Below, one piece after another: positions 16,360-25,266 of a DNA stretch of 64,000 nt. The notes beneath the pieces were generated by a model that saw only the letters and a program-made list of their open reading frames with translations, was not told the origin of the DNA and ran no database searches. Numbering within the stretch: position 1 is the stretch's first letter; the number at the start of each line of letters is the position of its first letter. This DNA comes from Amycolatopsis circi. Its GTDB lineage: Bacteria; Actinomycetota; Actinomycetes; Mycobacteriales; Pseudonocardiaceae. Location: assembly GCF_003385235.1 (NCBI RefSeq), contig NZ_PQIA01000021.1:33901-97900 (forward strand). The letters run 5' to 3'. A program made the position numbers and the translations under genes.

Positions 16360-17880
16360 TCACCTCTCCTCGGCGTCGTCGGCGTGGCTGAGCAGGACGT
16401 CGTAGGGACGGCGGTCCCGCCTGCCGGACAGATCCAGGTGGACGTTCTTCGTCTCGGTGTATTCGTCCAGCGCGTCCGGCCCGAGTTCGCGGCCGAGGCC
16501 GCTTTGCTTGTAGCCGCCGAACGGGACCTGGCAATTGATCTGGTGTGCGTCGTTGATCCACACCGAACCGGCTTCGATCGAGTTGGCCAGCGACAGCGCG
16601 CGATCGTTGTCGCCGCTCCAGATCGACGAGGCGAGCCCGTAGGTCGTGTCGTTCGCGATCTCGATCGCCTCGGACTCCGTGCGGTACTTGATGACCGACA
16701 GCACCGGGCCGAAGATCTCCTCGCGGGCGATCCGCATGTCGTTGCTGACGTCGGTGAAGATCGTCGGCTCGATCCAGTGGCCCCGCTCGAATTCCTCGCC
16801 GCGCGGAGTGCCGCCGCCGAGCACGAGCCGGGCGCCTTCCTCGGCTCCCGAGGCGAGGTAGCCGAGAATGCGCTCCTTTTGCCGGGCCGAGATGACGGGG
16901 CCCAGGTCGGTCTCCCAGTCGCGCGTGTCCCCTAGCTTGATCGTGCGGGCGCGCTCCACCAGCCGCTCGACGAACTCGTCGTGCAGCGATTCCGGCACCA
17001 GCAGCCGGGTGCCCGACTCGCAGATCTGGCCGGAGTACAGGAAACAGCCGTACAGGACTCCGTCGACCGCGACGTCGAGGTCCGCGTCGTCGAGCACGAT
17101 CGACGGCGACTTGCCGCCGAGTTCGAGGGTGACCTTCTTGACCGTGTCCGCGGCGAGCCGCATGATCTCGCGTCCGACGCCGGTCGACCCGGTGAAGCCG
17201 ATCTTGCCGACGTCCGGATGCGCGGCCAGTCGCGCACCCGCTTCGACGCCGACCCCGGGGACGACGTTGAGCACGCCGGGCGGAAGTCCGCATTCCTCGG
17301 CGATCCGCGCGAATTCCAAAGTGGACAGCGGAGTCTTCTCGTCCGGCTTCACCACGACGCTGTTGCCCGCGGCGAGCGCGGGCCCGATCTTCCACATGCC
17401 GAGCAGCAACGGGAAGTTCCACGGTGCGATCGCGCCGACCACCCCGATCGGCTCGCGGCGGACCGTGCTTTGGCCGAGCGTCGGGAAAGTCGCCCGCGGG
17501 GCGGCCTTTTCGAACTCGTACCGCTCGGCGAGATCGGCGAAGTACTCCAGATGCGGCGCGACGTAACCGATGTGGAACCCGGTGGCCTGCCGGATCGTGG
17601 CGCCGTTGGCCATGATCTCCAGCTCGACCAGTTCGTCCAGCTGTTCGCCCACCTTTTCCGCGGTCTTGCGAAGAACGGCGGCACGTTCGGCCGGAGTGGC
17701 GCGGGACCATTCGCCGCTGGCGAAGGAACGCTTGGCGGCATCGACGGCGGCATCGATGTGCTCTTCGCCGCCGCGCGAGGCCGTCGCCACGAGTTCTTCG
17801 TTCTGCGGATCGAAGATTTCGAGGACTTGCCCGGACTCGACGGGCTTTCCGTCGATGAGCATGGGGAAATTGCGCGTCAT
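16360..17880 (-). CDS. Aldehyde dehydrogenase (NAD(P)-dependent)
   Basis: A 506-residue ALDH. NAD-binding GFTGSTGVGREI, catalytic Glu in VTLELGGKSPSIVL, and the nucleophilic Cys in YSGQICESGTRLLV (~residue 295). EEIFGPVLSVI and the C-terminal PFGGYKQSGLGRELG motif are complete. It sits between zinc ADH and ferredoxin with spacers of 1 and 5 bp, so it is translated with them. It would convert the aldehyde made by the ADH to a carboxylic acid ready for CoA activation. The set of ADH, ALDH, ferredoxin, P450 and SDRs recalls the M. tuberculosis Rv0761c-Rv0769 region. Confidence 0.92.
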   Translation of the reverse strand: MTRNFPMLIDGKPVESGQVLEIFDPQNEELVATASRGGEEHIDAAVDAAKRSFASGEWSRATPAERAAVLRKTAEKVGEQLDELVELEIMANGATIRQATGFHIGYVAPHLEYFADLAERYEFEKAAPRATFPTLGQSTVRREPIGVVGAIAPWNFPLLLGMWKIGPALAAGNSVVVKPDEKTPLSTLEFARIAEECGLPPGVLNVVPGVGVEAGARLAAHPDVGKIGFTGSTGVGREIMRLAADTVKKVTLELGGKSPSIVLDDADLDVAVDGVLYGCFLYSGQICESGTRLLVPESLHDEFVERLVERARTIKLGDTRDWETDLGPVISARQKERILGYLASGAEEGARLVLGGGTPRGEEFERGHWIEPTIFTDVSNDMRIAREEIFGPVLSVIKYRTESEAIEIANDTTYGLASSIWSGDNDRALSLANSIEAGSVWINDAHQINCQVPFGGYKQSGLGRELGPDALDEYTETKNVHLDLSGRRDRRPYDVLLSHADDAEER

Positions 17881-17881
17881 G

Positions 17882-18937
17882 TCAGATCCTCGGATCCAGG
17901 ACGATCTTGGTGGCTTCGTGCGCTTCGAACATCCGGTACGCCTCGGCAGCCTCGGAAAGGCCCATCCGGTGGGAGATGATCGTGGCCGGGTTCAGCTTCC
18001 CGGCCTCGGTCAGCTCGATGACCTCGTCCATGTAGCTGACGATGTTGGCGACACCGGTGACGACCTTGATCCCCTTGAGCCAGAGGTCGCCGAAGGGCAG
18101 CGTGAGCTGTTCCTCCAGGTAGACGCCCGGGATCGACAGGGTGCCGCCGGCGGCCAGCAGACCGCAGGCGCTGGTCAGGGCCGATTCGTGGCCGACCGCG
18201 TCGATCACGACGTTGGCCCCGCGCCATTCGGTCAGTTCGAGGACCGCGTCGGCCGGATCGGTCTCGTCGGCGTTCACCGGGATCGCGCCGAGCCGTTCGG
18301 CTTCCTTCAGCCGCGCGGGGACCTTGTCGAGGACGATGGTCCGGGTCGCGCCGAGCGCGATCGCGGACATCGCGGCACAGAGACCGACCGGGCCCGCACC
18401 GACGACCGCGACCGTGTCGCCGGGCTGCATCGCACGCCGCACGGCCTCGTAGCCGGTGGTCATGATGTCGCCGGCGAACAGCAGGTCCTCGTCGCTGCTC
18501 CGGATGTCGTCGGGCAGCTTGCGCAGCGTCAGGTCCGCGTTCGGGACCACGACGTATTCCGCCTGCCCGCCGGCGAGGTCGCCCAGCGCGATGCCGAGGC
18601 CGAAGATCCGCGAGCCGACGCACCGGCCCGGGTCGCCGCGACGGCAGGTCCAGCAGTGCCCGCAGTTGACCACGCACGAGGCCACCGCGCGGTCTCCTGC
18701 CTCGACTTGGCCGACCGCGCTGCCCGCCTCGACAACGGTGCCGAGGAATTCGTGGCCGAGCGTCACGCCGCCTTCGATCTCGATGCGGCCTTCGTAAGGG
18801 TGGAGGTCGGTGCCGCAGATCGCGGTCTTCTCCACTTTCAGCAGAACGTCCCCGGCGTCGGCGATCGACGGGACATCGACCTCTTCGACGCTCAGCTCGT
18901 GCGGTGCGTGCAACACCGCGGCTTTCATGGTGCTCAT
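17882..18937 (-). CDS. Zinc-dependent alcohol dehydrogenase (MDR)
   Basis: A 351-residue medium-chain dehydrogenase. Catalytic zinc site CGTDLHPYEG and GHEFLGTVVEAG; structural zinc Cys cluster CGHCWTCRRGDPGRC; cofactor motif VAVVGAGPVGLCAAM. Both zinc sites are intact. It is 21 bp after the SCP2-like gene and 1 bp before the aldehyde dehydrogenase. It likely oxidises the primary alcohol formed by the P450. Confidence 0.9.
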   Translation of the reverse strand: MSTMKAAVLHAPHELSVEEVDVPSIADAGDVLLKVEKTAICGTDLHPYEGRIEIEGGVTLGHEFLGTVVEAGSAVGQVEAGDRAVASCVVNCGHCWTCRRGDPGRCVGSRIFGLGIALGDLAGGQAEYVVVPNADLTLRKLPDDIRSSDEDLLFAGDIMTTGYEAVRRAMQPGDTVAVVGAGPVGLCAAMSAIALGATRTIVLDKVPARLKEAERLGAIPVNADETDPADAVLELTEWRGANVVIDAVGHESALTSACGLLAAGGTLSIPGVYLEEQLTLPFGDLWLKGIKVVTGVANIVSYMDEVIELTEAGKLNPATIISHRMGLSEAAEAYRMFEAHEATKIVLDPRI

Positions 18938-18958
18938 CAGCTCGTGTCCCTTTCCGGC

Positions 18959-19360
18959 TCAGGAAACCGCGGCGTCCTTGTCCTTGACCAGGTCGCGGTA
19001 GACGGGGAAGAGCGGTTTCGTCAGCGGGACGAGCTTGAGGATCTTGTTGACCGGTCCCTTGGCCTTCACCTGCCCCTTGGCGAGGCCGACCGCGAGGTTG
19101 TAGTCGCCGCGCCAGAACTTGTCCGCGGTGTCGGCGCGCATCACCAGCGTGATGTCCGGCTTCAGGTCGGTCTCGCCCGACTCGACGCGCATCGGGTCCT
19201 GGAAGCCGACGGTGACGACGCAGTCCGGGTCGGAGTATTCGACCCGCATGACGATGCCCGCGGCCTTCATCTTCTCGCCCACCTCGGGGTGGTCGCCTGC
19301 CATGCGGAACATTTCGCCGATGTACTGATCGACTTCGGCGGCATTGGCGAAGTAGGCCAT
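18959..19360 (-). CDS. SCP2 sterol-carrier-like protein
   Basis: A 133-residue protein beginning MAYFANAAEVDQYIGEMFRM after GGAGAACGAA. The middle KPDITLVMRADTADKFWRGDYNLAVGLAKGQVKAKGPV is the SCP2 fold signature in which a lipid-binding tunnel is formed. It is the first gene of the oxidation operon. It probably binds the hydrophobic substrate or a CoA/alcohol intermediate. The longer open frame upstream of ATG 19360 covers the promoter and is not supported. Confidence 0.82.
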   Translation of the reverse strand: MAYFANAAEVDQYIGEMFRMAGDHPEVGEKMKAAGIVMRVEYSDPDCVVTVGFQDPMRVESGETDLKPDITLVMRADTADKFWRGDYNLAVGLAKGQVKAKGPVNKILKLVPLTKPLFPVYRDLVKDKDAAVS

Positions 19361-19550
19361 TTCGTTCTCCTGTCGCAGACGGTGAAGCGTGTTGAACGAA
19401 GCTAATCCCGGAACGCCTTGCGGTTCATCGCTCTCCGGAGGTGTTCCTCTCTCCCGAAAGGCGGGTTTCGCCTCCGCGACGGGCATTCACCGGCGTCGGA
19501 AGAGCTAGCGTCGCGGTGAACGTGCCCGCCTCGGAACCGAAAGGAATCTG

Positions 19551-20066
19551 ATGCCTCAGACCATCGGCGGCGGCTGGAAACCCTCGCCGTTTCCCCGCCG
19601 CGAGGCCGAGCCGGAACCGGAACGTCGCTGGCGCGCCGGGGCGAAAGCGCTCGCCTCCCGCTTCCGTCCCCGCTCAGTCCCACCCGCGCTCGTCGTGTCG
19701 GCCATCGCTTGGAGCGCAGTCGCCTTCCTGACGATCTGGGCCGGGTCCGACGCGTTCGGCGGCGACCCGGATCAGCGCGCCGCGCAGGAAGTCAGCGATC
19801 AGTTCGACAGCGGCAGCGTCGTCGGCTCGGCACCGGCCCATCCTCAGGATTTCCTGGCGCTGCTTGTCGGCGGGTGCCTGGTCGTGGCGATCGTTCTCGC
19901 GCTGGTCAAGAAGCGGTGGGCGCTTCCGGTGCTTTCGGTGCTGGCGGTCGCGGCGGTCATCGTGCTGGCGCTCGGCGGGCATGGGGAGGCGGCGATCGTC
20001 TTCTTCGCCTTCGTCGTCGGCGCGGTGACGCTGCTGGCCGAGTCGGTGCAGCAGTATCTCTCCTGA
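19551..20066 (+). CDS. Membrane protein of unknown function
   Basis: A 171-residue protein starting MPQTIGGGWKPSPFPRREAE, with GAAAGGAA 6 bp upstream. A basic cytoplasmic N-terminus of about 40 residues precedes three hydrophobic segments (ALVVSAIAWSAVAFLTIWAG; FLALLVGGCLVVAIVLALV; WALPVLSVLAVAAVIVLALG) and a fourth (AAIVFFAFVVGAVTLLAE). It diverges from the oxidation operon and ends at the bidirectional terminator. I recognise no family. Confidence 0.75.
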   Translation: MPQTIGGGWKPSPFPRREAEPEPERRWRAGAKALASRFRPRSVPPALVVSAIAWSAVAFLTIWAGSDAFGGDPDQRAAQEVSDQFDSGSVVGSAPAHPQDFLALLVGGCLVVAIVLALVKKRWALPVLSVLAVAAVIVLALGGHGEAAIVFFAFVVGAVTLLAESVQQYLS

Positions 20067-20072
20067 ACGCAG

Positions 20073-20114
20073 AAACCGGGGCAGTCGTTGCACTGCAACA
20101 ACTGCCCCGGTTTT
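20073..20114. terminator. Bidirectional rho-independent terminator
   Basis: AAACCGGGGCAGTCGTTGCA pairs with TGCAACAACTGCCCCGGTTT (one mismatch in 20 bp), flanked by AAA on one side and TTTT on the other. It sits between the converging ends of the membrane protein gene (stop 20066) and the acyl-CoA synthetase gene (stop 20122), so it serves both strands and closes the 16-kb sigma/mce operon. Confidence 0.88.
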
Positions 20115-20121
20115 GCTTGCC

Positions 20122-21663
20122 CTAGACGGATTCGCGCAGATACTGATCTCGCAGCACGCGTTTGACCAGTTTCCCGGTCTCGGTGCGCGGCAGCTCGGCG
20201 ACGAAGTCGATCACCTTGGGCGCTTTGTACCGCGCGATCCGCGCGCGGACGTACTCGTGCAGTTCGGCGGACAGCTCGTCGCTCGGCTCCACGCCGGGCG
20301 GCAGCTGGACCACCGCCCGCACCGCCTCCCCCATCTCGGGGTCCGGCACGCCGATGACCGCGACGTCGTACACCTTCGGATGCAGGGTCAGACAGTTCTC
20401 GATTTCCTGCGGGTAGATGTTCACGCCGCCGGAAATGATCGTGAACGCCTTCCGGTCGGTGAGGTACACGTAGCCGTCCTTGTCGACATGGCCGATGTCG
20501 CCGGTGGTCGACCAGTTCGGATGCTCGGGATGCTGCGCCGAACGGGTCTTCTCGGGATCCTTGTGGTACTCGAACGGCGGCGCGTCCCGTTCGAAGTAGA
20601 CGATGCCGTCCTCGCCGGTCGGGAGCAGCCGTCCTTCGTCGTCGCAGACCCGCGGAATGCCCAGACCGGCTTTGCCCACCGACCCGGGCTTGCGCAGCCA
20701 TTCGGCGCTGTCGATGAAGGTGATTCCGTTGCCCTCGGTCGAGGAGTAGTACTCGTGCAGGATTGGGCCCCACCACTCGATCATCGCCTGTTTCACCTCG
20801 ACCGGGCAGGGGGCGGCCGCGTGGACGGCCACGCGCAGGCTGGAGACGTCGAATCCGCAACGCACATTGTCGTCGAGTTTGAGCAGTCGGACGAACATCG
20901 TCGGCACCCACTGGCTGTGCGTGACCCGCGCTTGCTCGATCCGTTCGAGTGCCTTCACCGGGTCGAACTTCGCCATCACGTGCACGGTGCCGCCGAGCGC
21001 CTGCACGACGCCGCCGAACCGCAGCGGTGCCGCGTGATACAGCGGGGCCGGTGAGAGGTAGACAGTGTCGGCATCGAAACCGTATTTGGCACCGAAGACA
21101 GCGGTGTAGGAGTCGCCGGGCTCGTCGACCTGCCGATCGGGCAGCGGAGGTTTGATTCCCTTGGGGCGGCCGGTGGTTCCCGAGGAGTAGAGCATGTCCG
21201 CGCCGCGCGGCTGGTCCGGCAGCGGATCAGTCGGTTGTGCGGCGAGCGCGCTCTCGTAGTCGTCGTGTCCGGCGATCGGGCCGCCGAATGCCAGGCGCAG
21301 ACCGACTTCAGGAGTCAACGCGACTACAGATTCGGCGAGTTCGCGCTTGCCCGCCGATGCGACGACGGCTTTCGCGTCGCAGTCGTCGATGATGTAGGCC
21401 GCTTCCTCTGCCGCCAAGTGGTGGTTGACCGCGGTGAGGTACAGGCCCGAACGCAGCGCTGCCCAATACGCCTCGAACACCTCGGGCTGATTGTCGCTCA
21501 GCACGGCGACTGTGTCTCCGCGCCGAAGCCCGGCGTCGCGGAGAACCCGTGCCAGCTGAGCGGAACGCGCCTCCAACTCGAGGTAGGTCAGCGTCCGGCC
21601 GGACTCGACCATGACGACGGCGGGCTTGCCCGGGTCGGTTTTCGCGTGCGTGCCTGGGTACAT
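20122..21663 (-). CDS. Acyl-CoA synthetase (FadD-type, ANL superfamily)
   Basis: A 513-residue adenylate-forming ligase starting MYPGTHAKTDPGKPAVVM. P-loop MLYSSGTTGRPKGIK, YYSSTEGNG (A5), WSTTGDIGHVDKDGYVYLTDR (A7/A8), and the catalytic Lys near the C-terminus in LPRTETGKLVKRVLRD (A10). It converts a fatty or steroid-type carboxylate to its CoA ester. It is the last gene of the mce operon, 20 bp after the tiny membrane protein, so import and activation are made together. FadD17/19-like is possible but not provable here. Confidence 0.9.
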   Translation of the reverse strand: MYPGTHAKTDPGKPAVVMVESGRTLTYLELEARSAQLARVLRDAGLRRGDTVAVLSDNQPEVFEAYWAALRSGLYLTAVNHHLAAEEAAYIIDDCDAKAVVASAGKRELAESVVALTPEVGLRLAFGGPIAGHDDYESALAAQPTDPLPDQPRGADMLYSSGTTGRPKGIKPPLPDRQVDEPGDSYTAVFGAKYGFDADTVYLSPAPLYHAAPLRFGGVVQALGGTVHVMAKFDPVKALERIEQARVTHSQWVPTMFVRLLKLDDNVRCGFDVSSLRVAVHAAAPCPVEVKQAMIEWWGPILHEYYSSTEGNGITFIDSAEWLRKPGSVGKAGLGIPRVCDDEGRLLPTGEDGIVYFERDAPPFEYHKDPEKTRSAQHPEHPNWSTTGDIGHVDKDGYVYLTDRKAFTIISGGVNIYPQEIENCLTLHPKVYDVAVIGVPDPEMGEAVRAVVQLPPGVEPSDELSAELHEYVRARIARYKAPKVIDFVAELPRTETGKLVKRVLRDQYLRESV

Positions 21664-21683
21664 GATGGGTTCCCTGTCGGTGT

Positions 21684-21896
21684 TCAGAAGAAGAGGATCA
21701 GGTTCATCGCGACGAAGAGCGCGCCCGCGATCCGGCAGGCGGTCGCGCCCCTGCCGACGACCCGGGCGCGGCGAACCCGGTCCGCGACGGGCAGGTGCGC
21801 CGGGACGAACGCGGTCGCGTGCCGGGCGGCCCACTGTCCAAAGAGGACCAGCGCGACTCCGAGCAGCGTTTGGACGACGATCGCGGCGATTCTCAC
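21684..21896 (-). CDS. Small two-span membrane protein
   Basis: GTG 21896 overlaps the TGA of the PPIase gene (GTGA), giving a 70-residue protein: VRIAAIVVQTLLGVALVLFG, a basic loop, then IAGALFVAMNLILFF. Two transmembrane helices, both ends likely outside. I do not recognise a family. Overlap on one side and a 20-bp gap to the acyl-CoA synthetase on the other make it a regular operon member. The longer open frame seen upstream is antisense noise inside the PPIase gene. Confidence 0.65.
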   Translation of the reverse strand: MRIAAIVVQTLLGVALVLFGQWAARHATAFVPAHLPVADRVRRARVVGRGATACRIAGALFVAMNLILFF

Positions 21897-23026
21897 TTCG
21901 CGCCGATCGCCGGCGCGCCGGGCTGCCCGGGCGGCGGTCCGTCGGGATCCGCGGGCCGGTAGGAGTCGGCGTACTCGACCGAAGCGTCCTTGATCGCCGA
22001 AGCCAGCCAGGCGCGCCACTTGGCGAGCTGGCCCTCGGTTTGCAGCTGCTGCTTCAGCTTGTCCTTGACTTGATCGAACACTGCCGGCACCGGTGCCATC
22101 ACCTGCACGACCTTGCCGACGTTCCAGCCGTACTGGGTTTGCACCGGGCCGAACACAGCGTTCACCGGCGCTGCGAAGGCGGCATCGGCGTAAGGCTTGT
22201 CGAGCTGGTTCGCCGCGACTGCACCCAGCGATCCGCCGTTGTTCTTGGTGCTGGCGTCCAAGCTGCGCTGTGCCGCAACGGTTTCGAAGCCCGCGCCGTT
22301 TTTCAGGGCTGTGACGACCTGGTCCGCTTCGGCCTTCGAGCTGACGACGATGTTGCGGAGGTCGCGTCGTTCCGGGGTGCCCAGCGCGTCTTTCCGCTGC
22401 GGGAACGCCTTCTGGACGTCGGCGTCCGAGACGGCCGTCCCGGCTGAGACCTTTTCGAAGAGCTGGTTCACCGCGAGCTGCCGTTTGATTTCGTCCAGGA
22501 CGGCCTTTTCCGTCGTACCGACCGTGCCGAGCGCCTGCACGAACTTGTCGTGCGCGTCGTTGCCGTTGCCGTACTGCTGGCCGATGAAGCGGGCCAGCGT
22601 GTCCTGTGCGGTTTTGTCGGCGATGACGATGTCGCGGTCTGCCGCGGCCTTGTCGAGGATCATGCCGACGGCTGTCGACTTGGCTACGTCCTTGCGGAAG
22701 CCGTCAAGCTTCGCTGGGTCGGTCGGGGCCTGCACGCCGTAGAGGGCGCGCAGAGTGTCGGTTTTGCGGTCGAGCTGGTCCACGGTGACGTCTTGGTCGC
22801 CGAGCCGGAAGGCGACATTGTCCGGCAGCACCGTCGACCGGTACCAGGCGTATCCCCCGCCTGCCGCGACCAGCAGCACCGCTAGCGCCAGGACCCACAC
22901 CCGCCGCCACCACGGTCGTCGGGATCCGGGTTCGTCCACTTCGGACTCCACCTCGTCGGGCTCGACGCTGGCGTCGTCCACTTCGGCAGCTTCGGCAGTG
23001 CGCTCTTCTTCGGTTCGGGTACTCAT
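21893..23026 (-). CDS. Membrane-anchored SurA/parvulin-like peptidyl-prolyl isomerase
   Basis: 377 residues: acidic cytoplasmic N-terminus, one transmembrane helix (VWVLALAVLLVAAGGGYAWY, ~residues 45-64), SurA-type chaperone helices (DNVAFRLGDQDVTVDQLDRK; ILDKAAADRDIVIADKTAQD), and a parvulin domain (RRDLRNIVVSSKAEADQVVT ... GGSLGAVAANQLDKPYADAAF ... FGPVQTQYGWNVGKVV). It acts outside the membrane. ATG 23026 overlaps the stop of the MMPL gene by one base. A foldase inside an mce operon is unusual; the likely clients are the exported Mce proteins or the MMPL loops. Confidence 0.85.
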   Translation of the reverse strand: MSTRTEEERTAEAAEVDDASVEPDEVESEVDEPGSRRPWWRRVWVLALAVLLVAAGGGYAWYRSTVLPDNVAFRLGDQDVTVDQLDRKTDTLRALYGVQAPTDPAKLDGFRKDVAKSTAVGMILDKAAADRDIVIADKTAQDTLARFIGQQYGNGNDAHDKFVQALGTVGTTEKAVLDEIKRQLAVNQLFEKVSAGTAVSDADVQKAFPQRKDALGTPERRDLRNIVVSSKAEADQVVTALKNGAGFETVAAQRSLDASTKNNGGSLGAVAANQLDKPYADAAFAAPVNAVFGPVQTQYGWNVGKVVQVMAPVPAVFDQVKDKLKQQLQTEGQLAKWRAWLASAIKDASVEYADSYRPADPDGPPPGQPGAPAIGAK

Positions 23027-25266
23027 CAGCTCACTCCAACCAGTTCTTCGCTTTCCTTGCCGGACCGCCGCGGCTCCCGGCCGGTGTCGCGCGGGCTCGC
23101 GACGAGGACCACGAGCGATGCCGCGGCGAACGCGAGCACGACCGCGGCTGCGAGCAACGCGCCGAACTGCCGGATCACCGCGAGCCCCGAACACACCAGA
23201 ACCAGGTAGCCGGTCGCCGAAGTGGCGGCGGCGAGCAGGACGGACACGCGCAGACTCCGATAACCGCGCCGGGCCGCTTCGCTCAGCAGCACGGTGAATT
23301 CGCAGCCGACCGCCGCCGTCAGCGAGCCGAGTGCGACGGTGACCGGGCTCAGCGCGATTCCCGCGAGCCACAACGCCAGCAGACCGAGACCGGTCGCGAG
23401 GACTGCCGCGGCGAACGCGCGCACGGCGTCACCCCGGCGACGCAGCCCGATCAGCAGGACCAGCGACGCCGCCGCGATGCCGAGAACGTTGCCCACGACG
23501 CGCTCCGCCGAGACCATCTCCTCGCTGCGGACGGCCACCATCGACAGCCCGCTCAGGTCGACCTGGTAGCCCGGCGGGGCGGCCAGTTCTCCGCGAATGT
23601 CGTCGCGCAGGTCGCGGAGTGCCGCGAGATCGTCCATCCGGACGCCGAAGACGAGGGTCGCGACCTGGTGGTCCGGCCGGATCACGGCTCCGGTCAGATA
23701 CGGCGGCAGCAGCTTCAACGCGGCGTCGATCTGCGCGGTTGTTCCGGTGTCGCCCAGGAAAGACAGCAGGGTCGGCGGCGATACGACCGGGCGGAGCTGG
23801 TCTCCGTGCTCAGTAATCAGCCGTTCTTGTGCGTCGTGCATCCACCGCAGGGCGGCGGGCGAGGTGACGTCGGGGCCGGTGAGCACGACCGACAGCTCGC
23901 CGGACGAACCGATGACGTTCTCGACGTGCCGCGCGTCGTCGAGCGTCGATGCCCCTCCGGCCAATGCCTCGAAGTCCGTCTGCAACGGCAGGGCGGGCAG
24001 CGCCGCCCAGCCCAGCCCCGCCAGCACAACCGAGGCGGCCACGAGGCCAGCAGCCGCGCGCTTGCCGATCCGGCGACGCACCACGGTTCCAGGCGGTTCC
24101 TCCTCCGCCGACCGCGTGCGGCCGAGGGCTCCGAGCCCGGCGGAGATCAGCACGCCGACGGACAACGTGAGACCGAGGTCCCGGACGAACGGCAATGGCG
24201 ACAACATCAACGTCGCGAAGCTCGCCGCTGTCGCCGCGGCGACGACCAGCACGGTGCGAGGGCGGGCGTTGCGCGTGAAGTAGGTCGGGTAGTAGCTGCC
24301 GATTCCCAGCAGCACAGGGAGGAATGCGAGCACGCCAAGGGACAGCGGCTTGCCGATCCAGCCGAACGCGGCCAAGGTCGTCGCGATCGCCAAGAGTGTC
24401 GACCCGAGTGGAACGAGCCTGCGTCGCCGTCGCGTCCACGGTGCGAAGAAGAAGCAGGCACCGATCGCAGCGATCGCGATGCCGCCGAGCAACACGGCTT
24501 CTCCGGACACTTGATGGCTGACATCAGCGGCGAGAACCGGGACGCCGGAGATAGTGGTGCGCTTGGTGTCGATATTCGCTTCCGCCACCGCGTCGCGTAC
24601 TGACGCGACCAGCCGTTCCGCGGTCGCCGCATCGACCCCCTGGCGAGGACGGATCAGGATGGCCGTCGAGTTCTCCGACGGCACGACGAACCGCCACTGC
24701 GCGCGCGGCTGCGCGCCTTGCCCGAACACCACGGACTGGACGAACCTGCCGTTGCCCAAAGTCGGCAGCCCGGCCGGGAGACCGCGCACGATCAGCGATC
24801 CGTACCGGATGTCGAACGCCTTGACCGCGTCGTTCGCGGCAGCGGCGGCTTCGGCGTCGCTCTTGCCCTGCGCCTTCGCCGCGGCCGCGGCCTGCTGCCG
24901 TACTCCGTCGCGACGGCCGACGAGTTCGGTCAGGAAGTTCTGCACCTGCCCGGTGATCTGGTTCAGCGTCGTCCCGGGGCCGTAGACCGCGGCGACGTCC
25001 GGCAACGAGGACAGCTTGCCCTCCAGCCGCAGCAGCGAATAGATGTGCTGCGCGTCCAGCAGCTCGCGAGGTTGCTTTCCTTCCAGCAGAACCACAATCG
25101 GGTCCCCGCCGAACGACCGCGCAAGATCGTCGAGCTGGTCGACCGACGCGTCATGGGCGGGCAGGAACGAGTCCACCCCGGTCTCGACCCGGCTTTGCGC
25201 GAGGCCGCCGGCCAGGAAGGCGACCGCGGCGACGACGCCGAGTGCGACGAGGACGCGGCGGATCAT
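23026..25266 (-). CDS. MMPL/RND-family membrane transporter
   Basis: 746 residues in two RND halves. TM1 (VLVALGVVAAVAFLAGGL) is followed by a large extracytoplasmic loop (~residues 30-245) and a TM bundle with FFFAPW and GVLAFLPVLLGIGSYYPTYF. A second loop comes after residue ~420, then a second bundle near the C-terminus (VLGIAAASLVLLIGL ... LTAAVGCEFTVLLSEAARRG). It belongs to the MMPL/HpnN-like lipid exporters driven by the proton gradient. The start overlaps the MceF stop (ATGA). In this operon it may hand lipids to or from the Mce complex. Confidence 0.85.
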   Translation of the reverse strand: MIRRVLVALGVVAAVAFLAGGLAQSRVETGVDSFLPAHDASVDQLDDLARSFGGDPIVVLLEGKQPRELLDAQHIYSLLRLEGKLSSLPDVAAVYGPGTTLNQITGQVQNFLTELVGRRDGVRQQAAAAAKAQGKSDAEAAAAANDAVKAFDIRYGSLIVRGLPAGLPTLGNGRFVQSVVFGQGAQPRAQWRFVVPSENSTAILIRPRQGVDAATAERLVASVRDAVAEANIDTKRTTISGVPVLAADVSHQVSGEAVLLGGIAIAAIGACFFFAPWTRRRRRLVPLGSTLLAIATTLAAFGWIGKPLSLGVLAFLPVLLGIGSYYPTYFTRNARPRTVLVVAAATAASFATLMLSPLPFVRDLGLTLSVGVLISAGLGALGRTRSAEEEPPGTVVRRRIGKRAAAGLVAASVVLAGLGWAALPALPLQTDFEALAGGASTLDDARHVENVIGSSGELSVVLTGPDVTSPAALRWMHDAQERLITEHGDQLRPVVSPPTLLSFLGDTGTTAQIDAALKLLPPYLTGAVIRPDHQVATLVFGVRMDDLAALRDLRDDIRGELAAPPGYQVDLSGLSMVAVRSEEMVSAERVVGNVLGIAAASLVLLIGLRRRGDAVRAFAAAVLATGLGLLALWLAGIALSPVTVALGSLTAAVGCEFTVLLSEAARRGYRSLRVSVLLAAATSATGYLVLVCSGLAVIRQFGALLAAAVVLAFAAASLVVLVASPRDTGREPRRSGKESEELVGVS

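Noticed and set aside
19431..19475. Possible third copy of the CCCCTCC-type element in the SCP2 promoter region
   Set aside because: The segment CTCCGGAGGTGTTCCTCTCTCC resembles the two good copies only with a gap and several mismatches, which is not above what GC-rich DNA gives by chance. It is worth testing only together with the two real copies.
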